Below, piece after piece: positions 28,434 to 37,656 of a DNA stretch of 64,000 nt (positions within the stretch are counted from its first letter, which is position 1; every line of letters begins with the position of its first letter). The translations under genes were made by a program, and so were the position numbers. The notes below the pieces were generated by a model, which was given only the letters and a program-made list of their open reading frames with translations, was not told where the DNA came from and ran no database searches. The DNA is taken from positions 1-64,000 of the forward strand of contig NZ_CP166730.1 of the NCBI RefSeq assembly GCF_041320665.1. Direction: 5' to 3'. Origin of the DNA: Comamonas sp. GB3 AK4-5. Its GTDB lineage: Bacteria; Pseudomonadota; Gammaproteobacteria; Burkholderiales; Burkholderiaceae_C.

Positions 28434-31037
28434 ATGGCAACTGATATTGAAAAAGCCCCCCAAGCCTTGCAAACCCTGGTTGCGGACAGCGACACGGGAG
28501 GCCGCAGTGCCCGGGGCCTGGCGGCCGGCGTGGTCTTCACCGTGTCCATTTTTTGGGCCCTGTTTCAGCTGTGGCAGGCCTCGCCCCTGCCCTTTGCGCT
28601 GCGCTGGGGTGTGCTCAACGACACCGAGGCCCGCTCCATCCACCTGGGCCTGGCACTGTTTCTCGCGTTTCTGGCCTTCCCGGCCTGGCGCAGCGCCAAT
28701 GCGCGCCAGCAAGTACCCTGGTTTGACTGGCTGCTGGCCGCTGCGGCCGCTTTTGCCGGCAGCTTTCTCTTCACCTTCTACCAGGAGCTGGCCACCCGCC
28801 CTGGCCAGCCCAGCACCCTGGACATCGTGACCGCCACGGCCGGCATGGTGCTGCTGCTGGAGGCCACGCGCCGCGCCGTGGGCTGGCCCATGGCGGCACT
28901 GGCCATGGTCTTTATTGCCTACTGCCTGCTGGGCCCGTGGATGCCCGATGTGCTGGCGCACAAGGGCGCCTCCTTCAACCGCATGCTGTCGCAGATGTGG
29001 CTGGGCACGGAAGGCGTGTTCGGCGTGGCCCTGGGCGTGTCGTCCAGCGCCATCTTTGTCTATGTGCTGTTCGGCGCACTGTTGGACCGCGCCGGCGGCG
29101 GCAACTACATGATGCAAGTGAGCTTTGCCGCGCTAGGCCATTTGCGCGGCGGCCCGGCCAAGGTCGCCGTGGTGTCGTCGGGGCTGAACGGGCTGATCTC
29201 GGGCTCCTCCGTCTCCAATGTGGTTTCGGGCGGCATCTTCACCATTCCGCTGATGAAAAAGGCCGGCTATGGCGGAGTGAAGGCCGCCGCCATCGAGACC
29301 ATGAGCTCGGTCAACGGCCAGATCATGCCGCCGGTGATGGGGGCCGCCGCCTTTTTGATGGTGGAGTACGTGGGCATTCCCTATTCCGAGGTCTGCAAGC
29401 ACGCGTTTTTGCCCGCCATCCTCTCCTATATCGGCCTGTTCTACATCGTCCACCTGGAGGCGCTGAAGCTGGGCATGGAGCCCATGGTGAAGCCGCTGCA
29501 CCGCAAGCTGCGCGACAAAGCCTTGCGCACCGCCCTGGGCTGCAGCGGCACGCTGGTGCTGGTGTGTACCTTGTACTTTGTGCTGGAAGCCGCCAAGGCC
29601 GTGCTGGGCGACCACGCGGGCTGGGCGATTGCCGCCGTGATGCTGCTGCTCTACCTGGTGGCCGTGCGCATGGCCGCACGCGAGCCCGATCTGCCCGAAG
29701 ACATTGACGTGCAGCAGCCCAAGCGCCTGGACACCTGGGCCACCGTCAAGGCCGGCATGCATTTTCTGCTGCCCATTGGCACCCTGGTGTGGGCGCTGAT
29801 GGTGGAAGAACTCTCGCCCGCGCTGGCCGCATTCTGGGCCATTGTGGTGCTGGTGCTGCTGATGGCCACCCAGCATGTGCTGATCGCGTTTTTCCGCCGC
29901 TCCGGCCAGCCCATCACCCAACTGCGCACCGGCCTGAATGATGTGGTGCAAGGCCTGAATGCCGGCAGCCGCAACATGATTGGCGTGGCCGTGGCCACGG
30001 CCACGGCCGGCATCATCGTGGGCGCCATCTCGCTCACCGGCCTGGGCCTGCGCATGACGGAATTTGTCGAGTTCGTGGCCCAGGGCAATGTGATGCTGAT
30101 GCTGCTGTTCACGGCCTTTGTCTGCCTGGTACTCGGCCTGGGCGTGCCCACCACGGCCAACTATGTGCTGGTGGCCACGCTGATGGCCCCCGTCATCGTG
30201 GAGCTGGGCGCGCAAAACGGCCTGATCATTCCGCTGATTGCCGTGCACCTGTTCGTCTTCTATTACGGGCTGCTGGGCGATGTCACCCCCCCTGTGGGGC
30301 TGGCCACGTTTGCCGGCGCCGCCATTGCCCAGGAAAACGCCATTGCCGTGGGCATACAGGGCTCGCTCTATGGCCTGCGCACGGTGATCCTGCCCTTTAT
30401 CTGGATCTTCAACCCAGCCCTGTTGTTGATTGGCGTGGACAGCTGGCTGGAGGTGGCCCTGGTCGCCACGGCCTCGCTGCTGGCCATGCTGGCCTTTACC
30501 GCCATCACCATGAACTGGTTGCGCGTGCGCTGCAAACCCTGGGAGCTGGCCCTGCTGGCGCTGGGTGCCTTCTTTCTGTTCCGCCCGGATTTCTTCATGG
30601 ACCGCGTGGCAGCGCCCTACACCAGCGTGCCGGCCGCGCAGATCTACGCCGTGGCCGGCAATGCACCCGAAGGCGCACGCCTGGTCACCGTCATCACCGG
30701 CATGACGCTGGAGGGCGACGAGCGCACCAAGACCGTGGCCGTGCCCCTGGGTGCCGCCAACGCCGACGGCCGCAAGCGCGTGATCGACACCGGCCTGCAG
30801 CTGATGGTGCTGGGCGACAAGGTGCAAATCGCCGCCGTGAAGTTTGGCAGCGCGGCGCGCAAGGCGGGCTTTGAAGAAGGCTTTGAGGTGGCCGAAGTCC
30901 AGCTGCCCACGCCACGCCCATCGCCCTACTGGTTCTACCTGCCCGGCCTGCTGCTGCTGGCCTGTGTGTGGTGGCTGCAAGGCCGGCGCATGCCTAGAAC
31001 ATCTGCATCTAAACCGCTGGATACGCGCACTGCATAA
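28434..31037 (+). CDS. TRAP transporter fused permease (DctQM type, DUF3394 C-terminus)
   Basis: This is the membrane part of the TRAP uptake system, with small and large subunits fused into 867 residues. About 18 hydrophobic segments are visible. The N-terminal portion (30-170) corresponds to the DctQ-like part. The DctM core (170-650) has GLNGLISGSSVSNVVSGGIFTI and LGLGVPTTANYVLVATL motifs. The last 150 residues form a DUF3394 domain, a soluble C-terminal module found on many TAXI-type permeases, followed by one more helix and a tail. It lies 139 bp after the binding protein. Confidence 0.92.
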   Translation: MATDIEKAPQALQTLVADSDTGGRSARGLAAGVVFTVSIFWALFQLWQASPLPFALRWGVLNDTEARSIHLGLALFLAFLAFPAWRSANARQQVPWFDWLLAAAAAFAGSFLFTFYQELATRPGQPSTLDIVTATAGMVLLLEATRRAVGWPMAALAMVFIAYCLLGPWMPDVLAHKGASFNRMLSQMWLGTEGVFGVALGVSSSAIFVYVLFGALLDRAGGGNYMMQVSFAALGHLRGGPAKVAVVSSGLNGLISGSSVSNVVSGGIFTIPLMKKAGYGGVKAAAIETMSSVNGQIMPPVMGAAAFLMVEYVGIPYSEVCKHAFLPAILSYIGLFYIVHLEALKLGMEPMVKPLHRKLRDKALRTALGCSGTLVLVCTLYFVLEAAKAVLGDHAGWAIAAVMLLLYLVAVRMAAREPDLPEDIDVQQPKRLDTWATVKAGMHFLLPIGTLVWALMVEELSPALAAFWAIVVLVLLMATQHVLIAFFRRSGQPITQLRTGLNDVVQGLNAGSRNMIGVAVATATAGIIVGAISLTGLGLRMTEFVEFVAQGNVMLMLLFTAFVCLVLGLGVPTTANYVLVATLMAPVIVELGAQNGLIIPLIAVHLFVFYYGLLGDVTPPVGLATFAGAAIAQENAIAVGIQGSLYGLRTVILPFIWIFNPALLLIGVDSWLEVALVATASLLAMLAFTAITMNWLRVRCKPWELALLALGAFFLFRPDFFMDRVAAPYTSVPAAQIYAVAGNAPEGARLVTVITGMTLEGDERTKTVAVPLGAANADGRKRVIDTGLQLMVLGDKVQIAAVKFGSAARKAGFEEGFEVAEVQLPTPRPSPYWFYLPGLLLLACVWWLQGRRMPRTSASKPLDTRTA

Positions 31038-31069
31038 GCATTGACAGCTCTTTTTTTCATAGAGACACC

Positions 31070-32401
31070 ATGACCCACATCATCCACCGCTCCCTGCTGA
31101 AAACCCCGCGCATGGCCCAGACCTCGCAGGGCATCACCATCACCGACACCCAGGGCAAAAGCTATATCGACGCCAGCGGCGGCGCTGCCGTCTCCTGCCT
31201 GGGCCATGCCCACCCGGATGTGCTGGCCGCCATGCATGCCCAGCTCGACCAGCTGGCCTATGCCCACACCAGCTTTTTCACCAGCGCCGTGGCCGAGGAA
31301 CTGGCCGACCACCTGGCCGACCATGCGCCCCAGGGCCTGGACCAGGTGTACTTTGTCTCCGGTGGCTCGGAAGCCGTGGAAGCCGCGCTGAAGATGGCCC
31401 GTCAGTATTTTGTGGACATAGGCCAGCCCCAGCGCACCCGCTTTGTGGCCCGCGGCCAGAGCTACCACGGCAACACCCTGGGCGCCTTGGCCGTGGGTGG
31501 CAACGAATGGCGGCGCAAGCAGTTCGCACCCTTGCTGATGGACGTGGGCCGCGTGGCCCCCACCTATGCCTACCGCGACCAGCGCGCCGATGAAAGCCCC
31601 ACGCAATATGGCCAGCGCCTTCTGGCAGAGATCGACGCCCAATTCCAGGCCCTGGGCCCGGACACCGTGATCGCCTTTGTGGCCGAGCCCGTGGTGGGCG
31701 CCACGGCCGGCGCACTGACCGCGCCCCCCGGCTACTTTGCCGGCGTGCGTGCGCTGTGCGACCGCTATGGCATTTTGTTCATTGCCGACGAAGTCATGTG
31801 CGGCATGGGGCGCACCGGCACGCTGCACGCCGTGGAACAAGAAGGCGTGGTGCCCGATTTGATGACCATTGCCAAAGGCCTTGGCGGTGGCTACCAACCC
31901 ATAGGTGCGGTGCTGGCCAAGGGCCAGGTGGTGGAAGGCATGCGCCGCGGCAGCGGCCTGTTCCAGCATGGCCATACCTATCTGGGCCACCCCATGGCCG
32001 CAGCGGCGGCGCTGGCCGTGCAGAAGGTGATACAGCGCGACCAGCTGCTGCCCCAGGTGCGCGCCCGCGGCGACTATCTGCGCGCGGCCTTGCAAGACCG
32101 CCTGGGCACACATGCCCATGTGGGCGATATCCGTGGACGCGGCCTGTTCATGGCGGTGGAGCTGGTGCAGGACCGCGCCAGCAAGGCCACTTTTGACCCC
32201 GCCCGCAAGCTGCATGCCGCCGTCAAGGCCCAGGCCATGGAGCTGGGCCTGCTGTGCTACCCCATGGGCGGCACCATCGACGGTCAACATGGCGACCATG
32301 TGCTGCTGGCCCCTCCCTTTATCGTCAGCGAATCCGACATCGACCAGATCGTGGACCGCCTGGCCCTGTCCATTGACGCCGCACTGCGTGCCACCGCCTG
32401 A
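31070..32401 (+). CDS. Class III pyridoxal-phosphate aminotransferase
   Basis: This aminotransferase of fold type I, class III transfers an amino group from an omega-amine or amino acid to a keto acid. The 443-residue protein shows the PLP environment VSGGSEAVEAALKMARQY near 103-120 and DEVMCGMGRTG near 240. The Schiff-base Lys is in IAKGLGGGYQPIGAVLA near 268. It begins 32 bp after the TRAP permease, so the imported compound may be its amino donor or a precursor. Exact substrate is unknown; the annotation aspartate aminotransferase family is generic. Confidence 0.88.
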   Translation: MTHIIHRSLLKTPRMAQTSQGITITDTQGKSYIDASGGAAVSCLGHAHPDVLAAMHAQLDQLAYAHTSFFTSAVAEELADHLADHAPQGLDQVYFVSGGSEAVEAALKMARQYFVDIGQPQRTRFVARGQSYHGNTLGALAVGGNEWRRKQFAPLLMDVGRVAPTYAYRDQRADESPTQYGQRLLAEIDAQFQALGPDTVIAFVAEPVVGATAGALTAPPGYFAGVRALCDRYGILFIADEVMCGMGRTGTLHAVEQEGVVPDLMTIAKGLGGGYQPIGAVLAKGQVVEGMRRGSGLFQHGHTYLGHPMAAAAALAVQKVIQRDQLLPQVRARGDYLRAALQDRLGTHAHVGDIRGRGLFMAVELVQDRASKATFDPARKLHAAVKAQAMELGLLCYPMGGTIDGQHGDHVLLAPPFIVSESDIDQIVDRLALSIDAALRATA

Positions 32402-32424
32402 ATTTTCTGGAACCCCCAAACCCC

Positions 32425-33000
32425 ATGTACACCCTGCAAGACGATCGCCTGCCGCCGATTCCCGAAAGCGAATGGACGCCCGAGCAGCGCCAGCTGGCCC
32501 AACCCATCATCGATGGGCCACGCGGCGCGCTGATTTCACCTTTTGTACCGCTGCTGCGCAGCCCCGAGCTGATGGACCACGCCCAGCGCATGGGCGAGTA
32601 CCTGCGCTTTCGCAGCCGCATCGGTCTGCGCCTGTCGGAGCTGGCCATCTGCATCACTGCCCGCCAATGGTCGCAGCAGGTGGAATGGGCCATCCACGCC
32701 CCGATTGCCGAACGCGAAGGCATTGCGCCCGCAGCCCTTGCCGATATTGCCCAGGGCCGTACGCCGACGGCGCTGCAGCCGGACGAGGCCGTGCTGTATG
32801 CCTTTTGCACCGAGCTGCACCGCAACCACGGTGTCAGCGATGCCACCTGGGCCCAGGCCATTGCCCTGTGGGGCGAGGCGGGGGCCATCGACCTGATTGG
32901 CGTCAACGGCTACTACACCTTTTTGTCGATGGTGATGAACAGCGCCCGCACCACCGTGCCGCATTCCAGCGCCAGCCCGCTGCCACCGCTGGCCGGCTGA
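32425..33000 (+). CDS. Carboxymuconolactone decarboxylase family protein
   Basis: This 191-residue protein of the AhpD/CMD fold, probably cytoplasmic, has the core ELAICITARQWSQQVEWAIHAPIAEREG at residues 72-99, here quoted as its start and end. It lacks the CxxC motif of AhpD peroxidases; a single Cys is at 76 and a His at 92. It is therefore likely an enzyme or binding protein of the non-redox branch. It is the last gene of the TRAP-aminotransferase unit, 23 bp after the aminotransferase, with a strong terminator behind it. Confidence 0.82.
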   Translation: MYTLQDDRLPPIPESEWTPEQRQLAQPIIDGPRGALISPFVPLLRSPELMDHAQRMGEYLRFRSRIGLRLSELAICITARQWSQQVEWAIHAPIAEREGIAPAALADIAQGRTPTALQPDEAVLYAFCTELHRNHGVSDATWAQAIALWGEAGAIDLIGVNGYYTFLSMVMNSARTTVPHSSASPLPPLAG

Positions 33001-33023
33001 ACCACCCTGCCCACCTCTTGCCC

Positions 33024-33047
33024 AGCCACCCTTGCGGTGGCTTTTTT
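33024..33047 (+). terminator. Rho-independent terminator after the TRAP operon
   Basis: A 7-bp stem AGCCACC / GGTGGCT with loop CTTGC is followed by a run of six T. Confidence 0.9.
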
Positions 33048-33089
33048 CATGCCTCTTTGTACAAGCTCGCCCTCTGGCGAGCCCACTGC

Positions 33090-33115
33090 TGTATGGTTTC
33101 ATATGAAATCATACA
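33090..33115. promoter_or_regulatory. 26-bp near-perfect palindrome in the pre-dinG gap
   Basis: The left half TGTATGGTTTCAT is mirrored by ATGAAATCATACA with a single mismatch. A second hairpin GCTCGCC-CTCT-GGCGAGC lies just before it at 33065-33082. No gene starts nearby on either strand except dinG 730 bp away, so its role is open. Confidence 0.5.
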
Positions 33116-33141
33116 AACTGAAAATTGAGGCCGGGTTGCTG

Positions 33142-33159
33142 TTGAAAAACATTTTTCAA
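33142..33159. repeat. Origin-region palindrome, copy 1
   Basis: TTGAAAAA-CA-TTTTTCAA, perfect 8-bp arms. It is the most symmetrical member of the TGAAAA..TTTTCA family found only around dinG. Confidence 0.7.
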
Positions 33160-33282
33160 TGATTTATGTCTCTAAGGCTTATATGTATTGCGATAGACGC
33201 TATGAATTTTGAAAATATTGATCTTCAAGCCCGGCTGGCCTGCTGAAGGATTGAGCAACCTCTAGCGATGGGGGAGAAAAAG

Positions 33283-33310
33283 CTGAAAAGACCATGAAAA
33301 AGCTTTTCAG
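33283..33310. repeat. Origin-region palindrome, copy 2
   Basis: TGAAAA-AGC-TTTTCA at 33295-33309, nested in a wider pair CTGAAAAG (33283) and CTTTTCAG (33303). Confidence 0.7.
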
Positions 33311-33361
33311 ACCGATGTTTCGCCCAAGCAGAGACTGGTGGACACCGCTTTTTTCAGGAGG

Positions 33362-33778
33362 TTTTCCACACAAGATGTGAACATCCACTCTCGCAGAATT
33401 GTGGATAACCATGGCATGTGGTTTCAGCAGCGCATCCCGTGCAATGTGGATAACTTTAATGTCCAGCAATGTGGACAACATCTCCATGTTCTGAAAAGAT
33501 ATTTTCAACGTGCAGAGCAGCTTGTACCCAGCCATATACCAGCTATGCACATAGTTATCCCGAGCCTGGCACGAGCCAGAATCCTGCTTTTCCAAGCCAT
33601 CCCAGGGAGTGGCAGCAGGGATTTATGCCCGCTTTGTTCACAAGCAGGTGAAGGCTGCGACAATGGTTCTCAGCGCCTTGATTTGCGTACCGATGCACAT
33701 GCCATGTCATCCCTGCGCATACACGCTACAAACCGGGTTTTGTAGATTGTTTGCATAAGATTTCACATCTTATCCACT
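33362..33778. other. DnaA-box cluster upstream of dinG
   Basis: Two perfect TGTGGATAA boxes lie at 33400-33408 and 33445-33453. One-mismatch boxes lie at 33362 (TTTTCCACA), 33470 (TGTGGACAA), 33634 (TTGTTCACA) and 33770 (TTATCCACT). The whole 33048-33845 stretch holds no gene. It may be part of a bipartite origin, a DnaA-titrating locus, or DnaA control of dinG. Confidence 0.7.
33492..33507. repeat. Origin-region palindrome, copy 3
   Basis: TGAAAA-GATA-TTTTCA, 14 bp after the near-consensus DnaA box at 33470-33478. Confidence 0.7.
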
Positions 33779-33845
33779 ACATATCCATGTATTTATTCTT
33801 ATAAGAACGGTGCTCCCCTCGGGAAACCGTGCAGCCACCCCTTTC

Positions 33846-36014
33846 ATGAGCCAGGAAAAATGGGCCGCACTGGCCCTTGAATCGTTCGATTCCGTCGTCG
33901 CCGCCATCCCGGGCTTTCGCAGCCGTGACGGTCAGCGGCGCATGGCCGAGCAGGTCTCCCGCACCTTCGCCCAGGCGCAGCTGGGCAAAATCGAAGAAGG
34001 CGCTCCAGAGCCGAAAAAATCCATCGCCGTGGTCCAGGCCGGCACCGGGGTGGGCAAGTCGCTGGCCTATTCCGTGCCCGCCATCAGCACGGCGCTGGCC
34101 CGTGGCACGCGGGTGCTGATTTCCACCGCCACGGTGGCGCTGCAGGAGCAGCTGGTGAACAAGGATTTGCCGGCCCTGGCCAAGCAACTGCCCCTGCCCT
34201 TCAAGTTCGCGCTGGCCAAGGGACGCGGCCGTTTTGTCTGCAAGCTCAAGCTGGAGCGCCTGTCCAGCACCGGCGAGCACACGGACGAGGCCGAAGATCT
34301 GTTTGCGGAAGAGCAAGCCGCCCAGCGCAAGGCCAGACCCCAGGCCGAAACCGAGGCCCGCATCCAGTTCTATGCCCGCATGGCCGATGCCCTGGCCACT
34401 GGCGAATGGGATGGCGACCGCGACAGCATGAAAACCCCGCCCGAGCCCGAGGCCTGGAGCCCGGTGGCAGCGGAAGGCAGCTCCTGCACCGGCAAGCATT
34501 GCCCGGTGTTCTCCAGCTGCACCTATTACGAGCGCCGCAAGGACATGGTGGCCGCCCAGGTCATCGTGGCCAACCATGACCTGCTCCTATCCAGCCTGGG
34601 CGCCCGCCTGCTGCCCGAGCTGGACAACTGCCTGCTGGTGCTGGACGAGGCCCACCACCTGCCACAGACCGCCCTCTCCCAGTTCGCCTGCGAGATGGAC
34701 CTGAGCCGCCTGCAGTGGATAGACAAGCTCACCAGCCGAGCCCTGCGCGTGGGCCAGTTGATGGAGGTGGAAGAGATCGCCGAGCTGCCCAGCCACAGCG
34801 CCGGCCTGCGCCAGCACCTGGCCGACCTGGCCCGGCTGGTGATGGAGATCTACGGTGCCGACCTGAAAGGCCAGAAGGACAGCTGGGGCCCGGCCCGTGT
34901 GCGTGCGCCTCGCGGTGTTTTACCCGAACCCCTGCTCGCCCCCTTGGCGCAGCTCATGCACCACGCCAGCGGCTTTCTGGACGCTTTGCGCGCCATTGCC
35001 AAGGCCTTGCGTGCCGAGATCAAGGACAAGCCCGACGAGGCCCAGCGCCTGTCCGCCCTCTACGCCCAGGTAGGCACGCTGGCGCCCCGCCTGGAGGCCG
35101 TGCACGACACGGCCCAGCTGCTGAGCCAGCAGCCTGAAGCCCAGGCCGATGGCAGCCTGGGCGTGCCGAACGCCAAATGGTTCACGCTGGAAATCGATGG
35201 CGACTACATCGTCGTCAAGGCCCATGCCAGCCCCATCCTGCCCGGCGCCACGCTGCGCCAGCACCTGTGGAGCCAGGTGCGCGGCGCGGTGCTGACCTCG
35301 GCCACGCTGACCAGCTGCGGTGGTTTTGACTTCTTCCTGCGCGAGGCTGGCCTGCACGGCGATGCCGGCGTGCAGACGCTGGAGGTGGCCAGCCCCTTCG
35401 ACTATGCCGCCCAGGGCACGCTGGTGGCCCACCAGACCCATGCCGACCCGCGTGAGGCCCAGGCCTTCACCGCCGAGATGGTGGACGCCCTGCTCAACGA
35501 TCTGGCCCTGGTACAGGCCGGCGCCCTGGTGCTGTTCACCTCGCGCGACCAGATGCGCCAGGCCGTGGACGCCCTGCCCTCCCATATGCGCAGCTATGTG
35601 CTGGTGCAAAACGCCATGCCCCGCGCTGTGCTGCTGGCCGACCACCGCAGCCGTGTAGAGTCGGGTCTGGCTTCCATCATCTTCGGCATGCAGTCCTTTG
35701 GCGAAGGCCTGGATCTGCCCGGTGCCCTGTGCGAGTCGCTGTTCATCACCAAGCTGCCCTTTGCCCCGCCGGACGACCCCGTGGGCGAATCCCGGGCCGA
35801 ATGGTTGCGCACCAGCGGCCGCAACCCCTTCAACGAACTGGTGGTGCCGGCCACGGCCATCCGCCTGGCGCAATGGGTGGGCCGTGCCATACGCACCGAG
35901 GAAGACATGGCCCATGTCTACTGCTACGACCGCCGCCTGGTGGCCACCAGCTACGGTGCCCAGCTGCTCAAGGGCCTGCCCCCCTTCACCTTGCAAAAGC
36001 GCTTGGCCCACTGA
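33846..36014 (+). CDS. dinG: ATP-dependent DNA helicase DinG
   Basis: DinG is a 5'-3' superfamily 2 iron-sulfur helicase of the XPD/Rad3 group that clears R-loops and other obstacles to replication forks. The 722-residue protein has Walker A QAGTGVGKSLAY near residue 65. Four likely cluster cysteines follow (VCKLK near 127, then SCTGKHCPVFSSC near 215-227), then DEAHH near 263 and motif VI QWVGRAIRTEED near 677. ATG 33846 is used; the frame stays open upstream but without homology. It stands alone, flanked on both sides by long non-coding blocks carrying DnaA boxes. I saw no LexA-type operator. Confidence 0.93.
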   Translation: MSQEKWAALALESFDSVVAAIPGFRSRDGQRRMAEQVSRTFAQAQLGKIEEGAPEPKKSIAVVQAGTGVGKSLAYSVPAISTALARGTRVLISTATVALQEQLVNKDLPALAKQLPLPFKFALAKGRGRFVCKLKLERLSSTGEHTDEAEDLFAEEQAAQRKARPQAETEARIQFYARMADALATGEWDGDRDSMKTPPEPEAWSPVAAEGSSCTGKHCPVFSSCTYYERRKDMVAAQVIVANHDLLLSSLGARLLPELDNCLLVLDEAHHLPQTALSQFACEMDLSRLQWIDKLTSRALRVGQLMEVEEIAELPSHSAGLRQHLADLARLVMEIYGADLKGQKDSWGPARVRAPRGVLPEPLLAPLAQLMHHASGFLDALRAIAKALRAEIKDKPDEAQRLSALYAQVGTLAPRLEAVHDTAQLLSQQPEAQADGSLGVPNAKWFTLEIDGDYIVVKAHASPILPGATLRQHLWSQVRGAVLTSATLTSCGGFDFFLREAGLHGDAGVQTLEVASPFDYAAQGTLVAHQTHADPREAQAFTAEMVDALLNDLALVQAGALVLFTSRDQMRQAVDALPSHMRSYVLVQNAMPRAVLLADHRSRVESGLASIIFGMQSFGEGLDLPGALCESLFITKLPFAPPDDPVGESRAEWLRTSGRNPFNELVVPATAIRLAQWVGRAIRTEEDMAHVYCYDRRLVATSYGAQLLKGLPPFTLQKRLAH

Positions 36015-36086
36015 GTCTGCGCGCCAGGCAGTTGGCATGCTGCTTCGCTAACGATAGCTGTCACAGCGCAGCCACATTGGCTACGA

Positions 36087-36110
36087 TGCGGTTTTCCCCT
36101 GAAAACCGCA
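36087..36110 (+). terminator. Hairpin downstream of dinG
   Basis: A perfect 10-bp stem TGCGGTTTTC / GAAAACCGCA with loop CCCT lies 72 bp after the dinG stop. The following TCCTCTGCCT is only weakly T-rich, so termination is plausible but unproven. Confidence 0.45.
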
Positions 36111-36397
36111 TCCTCTGCCTCCCATGACAGCCCACAGCCACCAGGCTGTGGAAAAGCTCTGCATCCATGCAAAACGCCATGGCGGACAGTCCCCGGCCAC
36201 AAGTGCTGCTGTCAGCCTCTTTCAGAGGGGATTACCGAGCAAACCGCTCCCATGCAGGCACAGGATTTCATCCACAAGGCACTTGCCCACAGGCTGTGCA
36301 TAGCAAGCATCAAAACGGCCTCGGTCCTGCCCGGGCAGCCTCCCAACCCAGGCCTGCCACCGCAACCGCTGACGCTGCAGTCCTTGCGCCGCACGGT

Positions 36398-36415
36398 CTG
36401 AAAAGAATATTTCAG
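36398..36415. repeat. Origin-region palindrome, copy 4
   Basis: CTGAAA-AGAATA-TTTCAG, perfect 6-bp arms, in the C-rich left part of the origin block. Confidence 0.65.
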
Positions 36416-36696
36416 CGCGCCGCAAGCACAGGCGAGGCCCAAGACCCCGCATGCCACAGCGCGCGCATCGTGCACAGCCAGCGATTGCCTTGTGCACAAA
36501 TGCAAAAAGCCCAGGCATTGCACCCCACCAGCAACGAACCTGCACGTGAGCGCCCCACGCCATGGCGGCATTGAATTTTTTTGAACCAATTCCTTTACAG
36601 AGGGAAGTATCCCCAGTTATCAAGTGCTGTGCATAACTACCTGTGGACAAAACCGTCAAATTTACGGTGGATCGCAGGGTTCGCACACATGTCGTT

Positions 36697-36712
36697 TGAA
36701 AAAAGCTTTTCA
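36697..36712. repeat. Origin-region palindrome, copy 5
   Basis: TGAAAA-AAGC-TTTTCA followed by GACG, as in copy 2 (TTTTCAGACC). It lies 47 bp after the DnaA box at 36642-36650. Confidence 0.7.
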
Positions 36713-36834
36713 GACGCATGGGTTGGAGTATGCCTGCTCGGCGCAGGTTTGGCACGGGAATCCCTTGTTTTTCAGAGTGGGATTCCACTTTTTGCAGCGA
36801 GGGCCATGGCCTGTGGCTGCTTTTCTATTGACTT

Positions 36835-36896
36835 GTTCATCTTTAAATTTAAATGAAATAGTCGTAGTAGTAAGTCATGCAGAAATTTGTGGATAA
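36835..36896 (+). promoter_or_regulatory. Candidate DNA unwinding element with DnaA-trio-like run and DnaA box
   Basis: AT-rich TTTAAATTTAAATG is followed by triplets TAG-TCG-TAG-TAG-TAA (36859-36873). After a 14-base spacer comes a perfect DnaA box TGTGGATAA at 36888. AT-rich DNA to the left of a TGTGGATAA box is the same order as the unwinding region and box R1 in E. coli. The triplets fit the DnaA-trio motif. Confidence 0.6.
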
Positions 36897-37425
36897 CTTA
36901 CGTTGCACCAACAATTTCAAGGACTTGGAGTGCCCAGAACCATGTGGGTCATGCACAGATGCTGCTGTGCCGGAAAAGTGAACAAGTTCCATGTCTTGAA
37001 CATTTCTGTGGATAGAAGATTTCTTGTTCAAACTTTGTCCACATGCCGAAAAAGTGGATATTCACTATAAAAAATGCTTTAACGCTTGTAAACAAAGCAT
37101 ATGAAGCTATTAATTTTGTAGTGGATAAGTTTTTTTGGAAACTTGATCACATCGATTGATGGGGTGTGCGTAACCAAAACGGATGGGCCTGGATGCGTCC
37201 ATCAGGGGTTGAAAAAAACGGAAGCCGACCTTGGACAAAAAGAAAGCGCGCCAAACTTGGCTACTGGTCGTTGTTCCTATCTTTTCTATTTTTGTTTGGT
37301 AGTAATAGTAAGCAAGGCCTTCTTCTGTGGGAAAGTCTTATTTCCTTTTTGTTTTCAATGCCTTGCATGCGTGAAAACCTTGTGCCTGGTGAGAGGGGTA
37401 ACTGGGTGCCCGATTGGGGAGAAGC

Positions 37426-37441
37426 TGAAAAAAACTTTCCA
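37426..37441. repeat. Origin-region palindrome, copy 6 (imperfect)
   Basis: TGAAAA-AAAC-TTTCCA, within GCTG..CAGC outer arms. It is four bases before the near-consensus DnaA box at 37445-37453. Confidence 0.55.
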
Positions 37442-37656
37442 GCCTGTGGGTAAGTGGCCTGTTGTTCTTTTTTTCTGCCCATGTTTGTCCACAGGCCTGG
37501 AGTGCCTTTTGATCCGGGGAATTGCCCCCTGTGCAAGGGCCAAGCTGGCGCATGCGGGATGTAACCGAGTTACATGGGGGCGAAAAACCAAGGCCTCGGA
37601 GGCCTGGTGGCAAACCCAGGGCGTGGGGTTACGACAGACGCCAGCGTGGAAAAAGT

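Larger units (their letters stand above)
36268..37493. other. oriC: Candidate chromosomal replication origin (oriC)
   Basis: This stretch sits in 1.8 kb (36015-37819) with no gene. Perfect DnaA boxes: TGTGCATAA 36628-36636 and TGTGGATAA 36888-36896. One-mismatch boxes: 36268, 36642, 37007, 37035, 37120, 37445 and 37485. Blocks at 36841-36900 and 37021-37140 are only about 27-32% GC in a roughly 63% GC region. G/C strand bias reverses here: about 171 C and 116 G in 36121-36600, about 113 C and 160 G in 37141-37680 (counted by hand). The combination of boxes, AT-rich DNA and skew reversal is the classical origin signature. It lies about 35 kb from dnaA. Confidence 0.75.
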
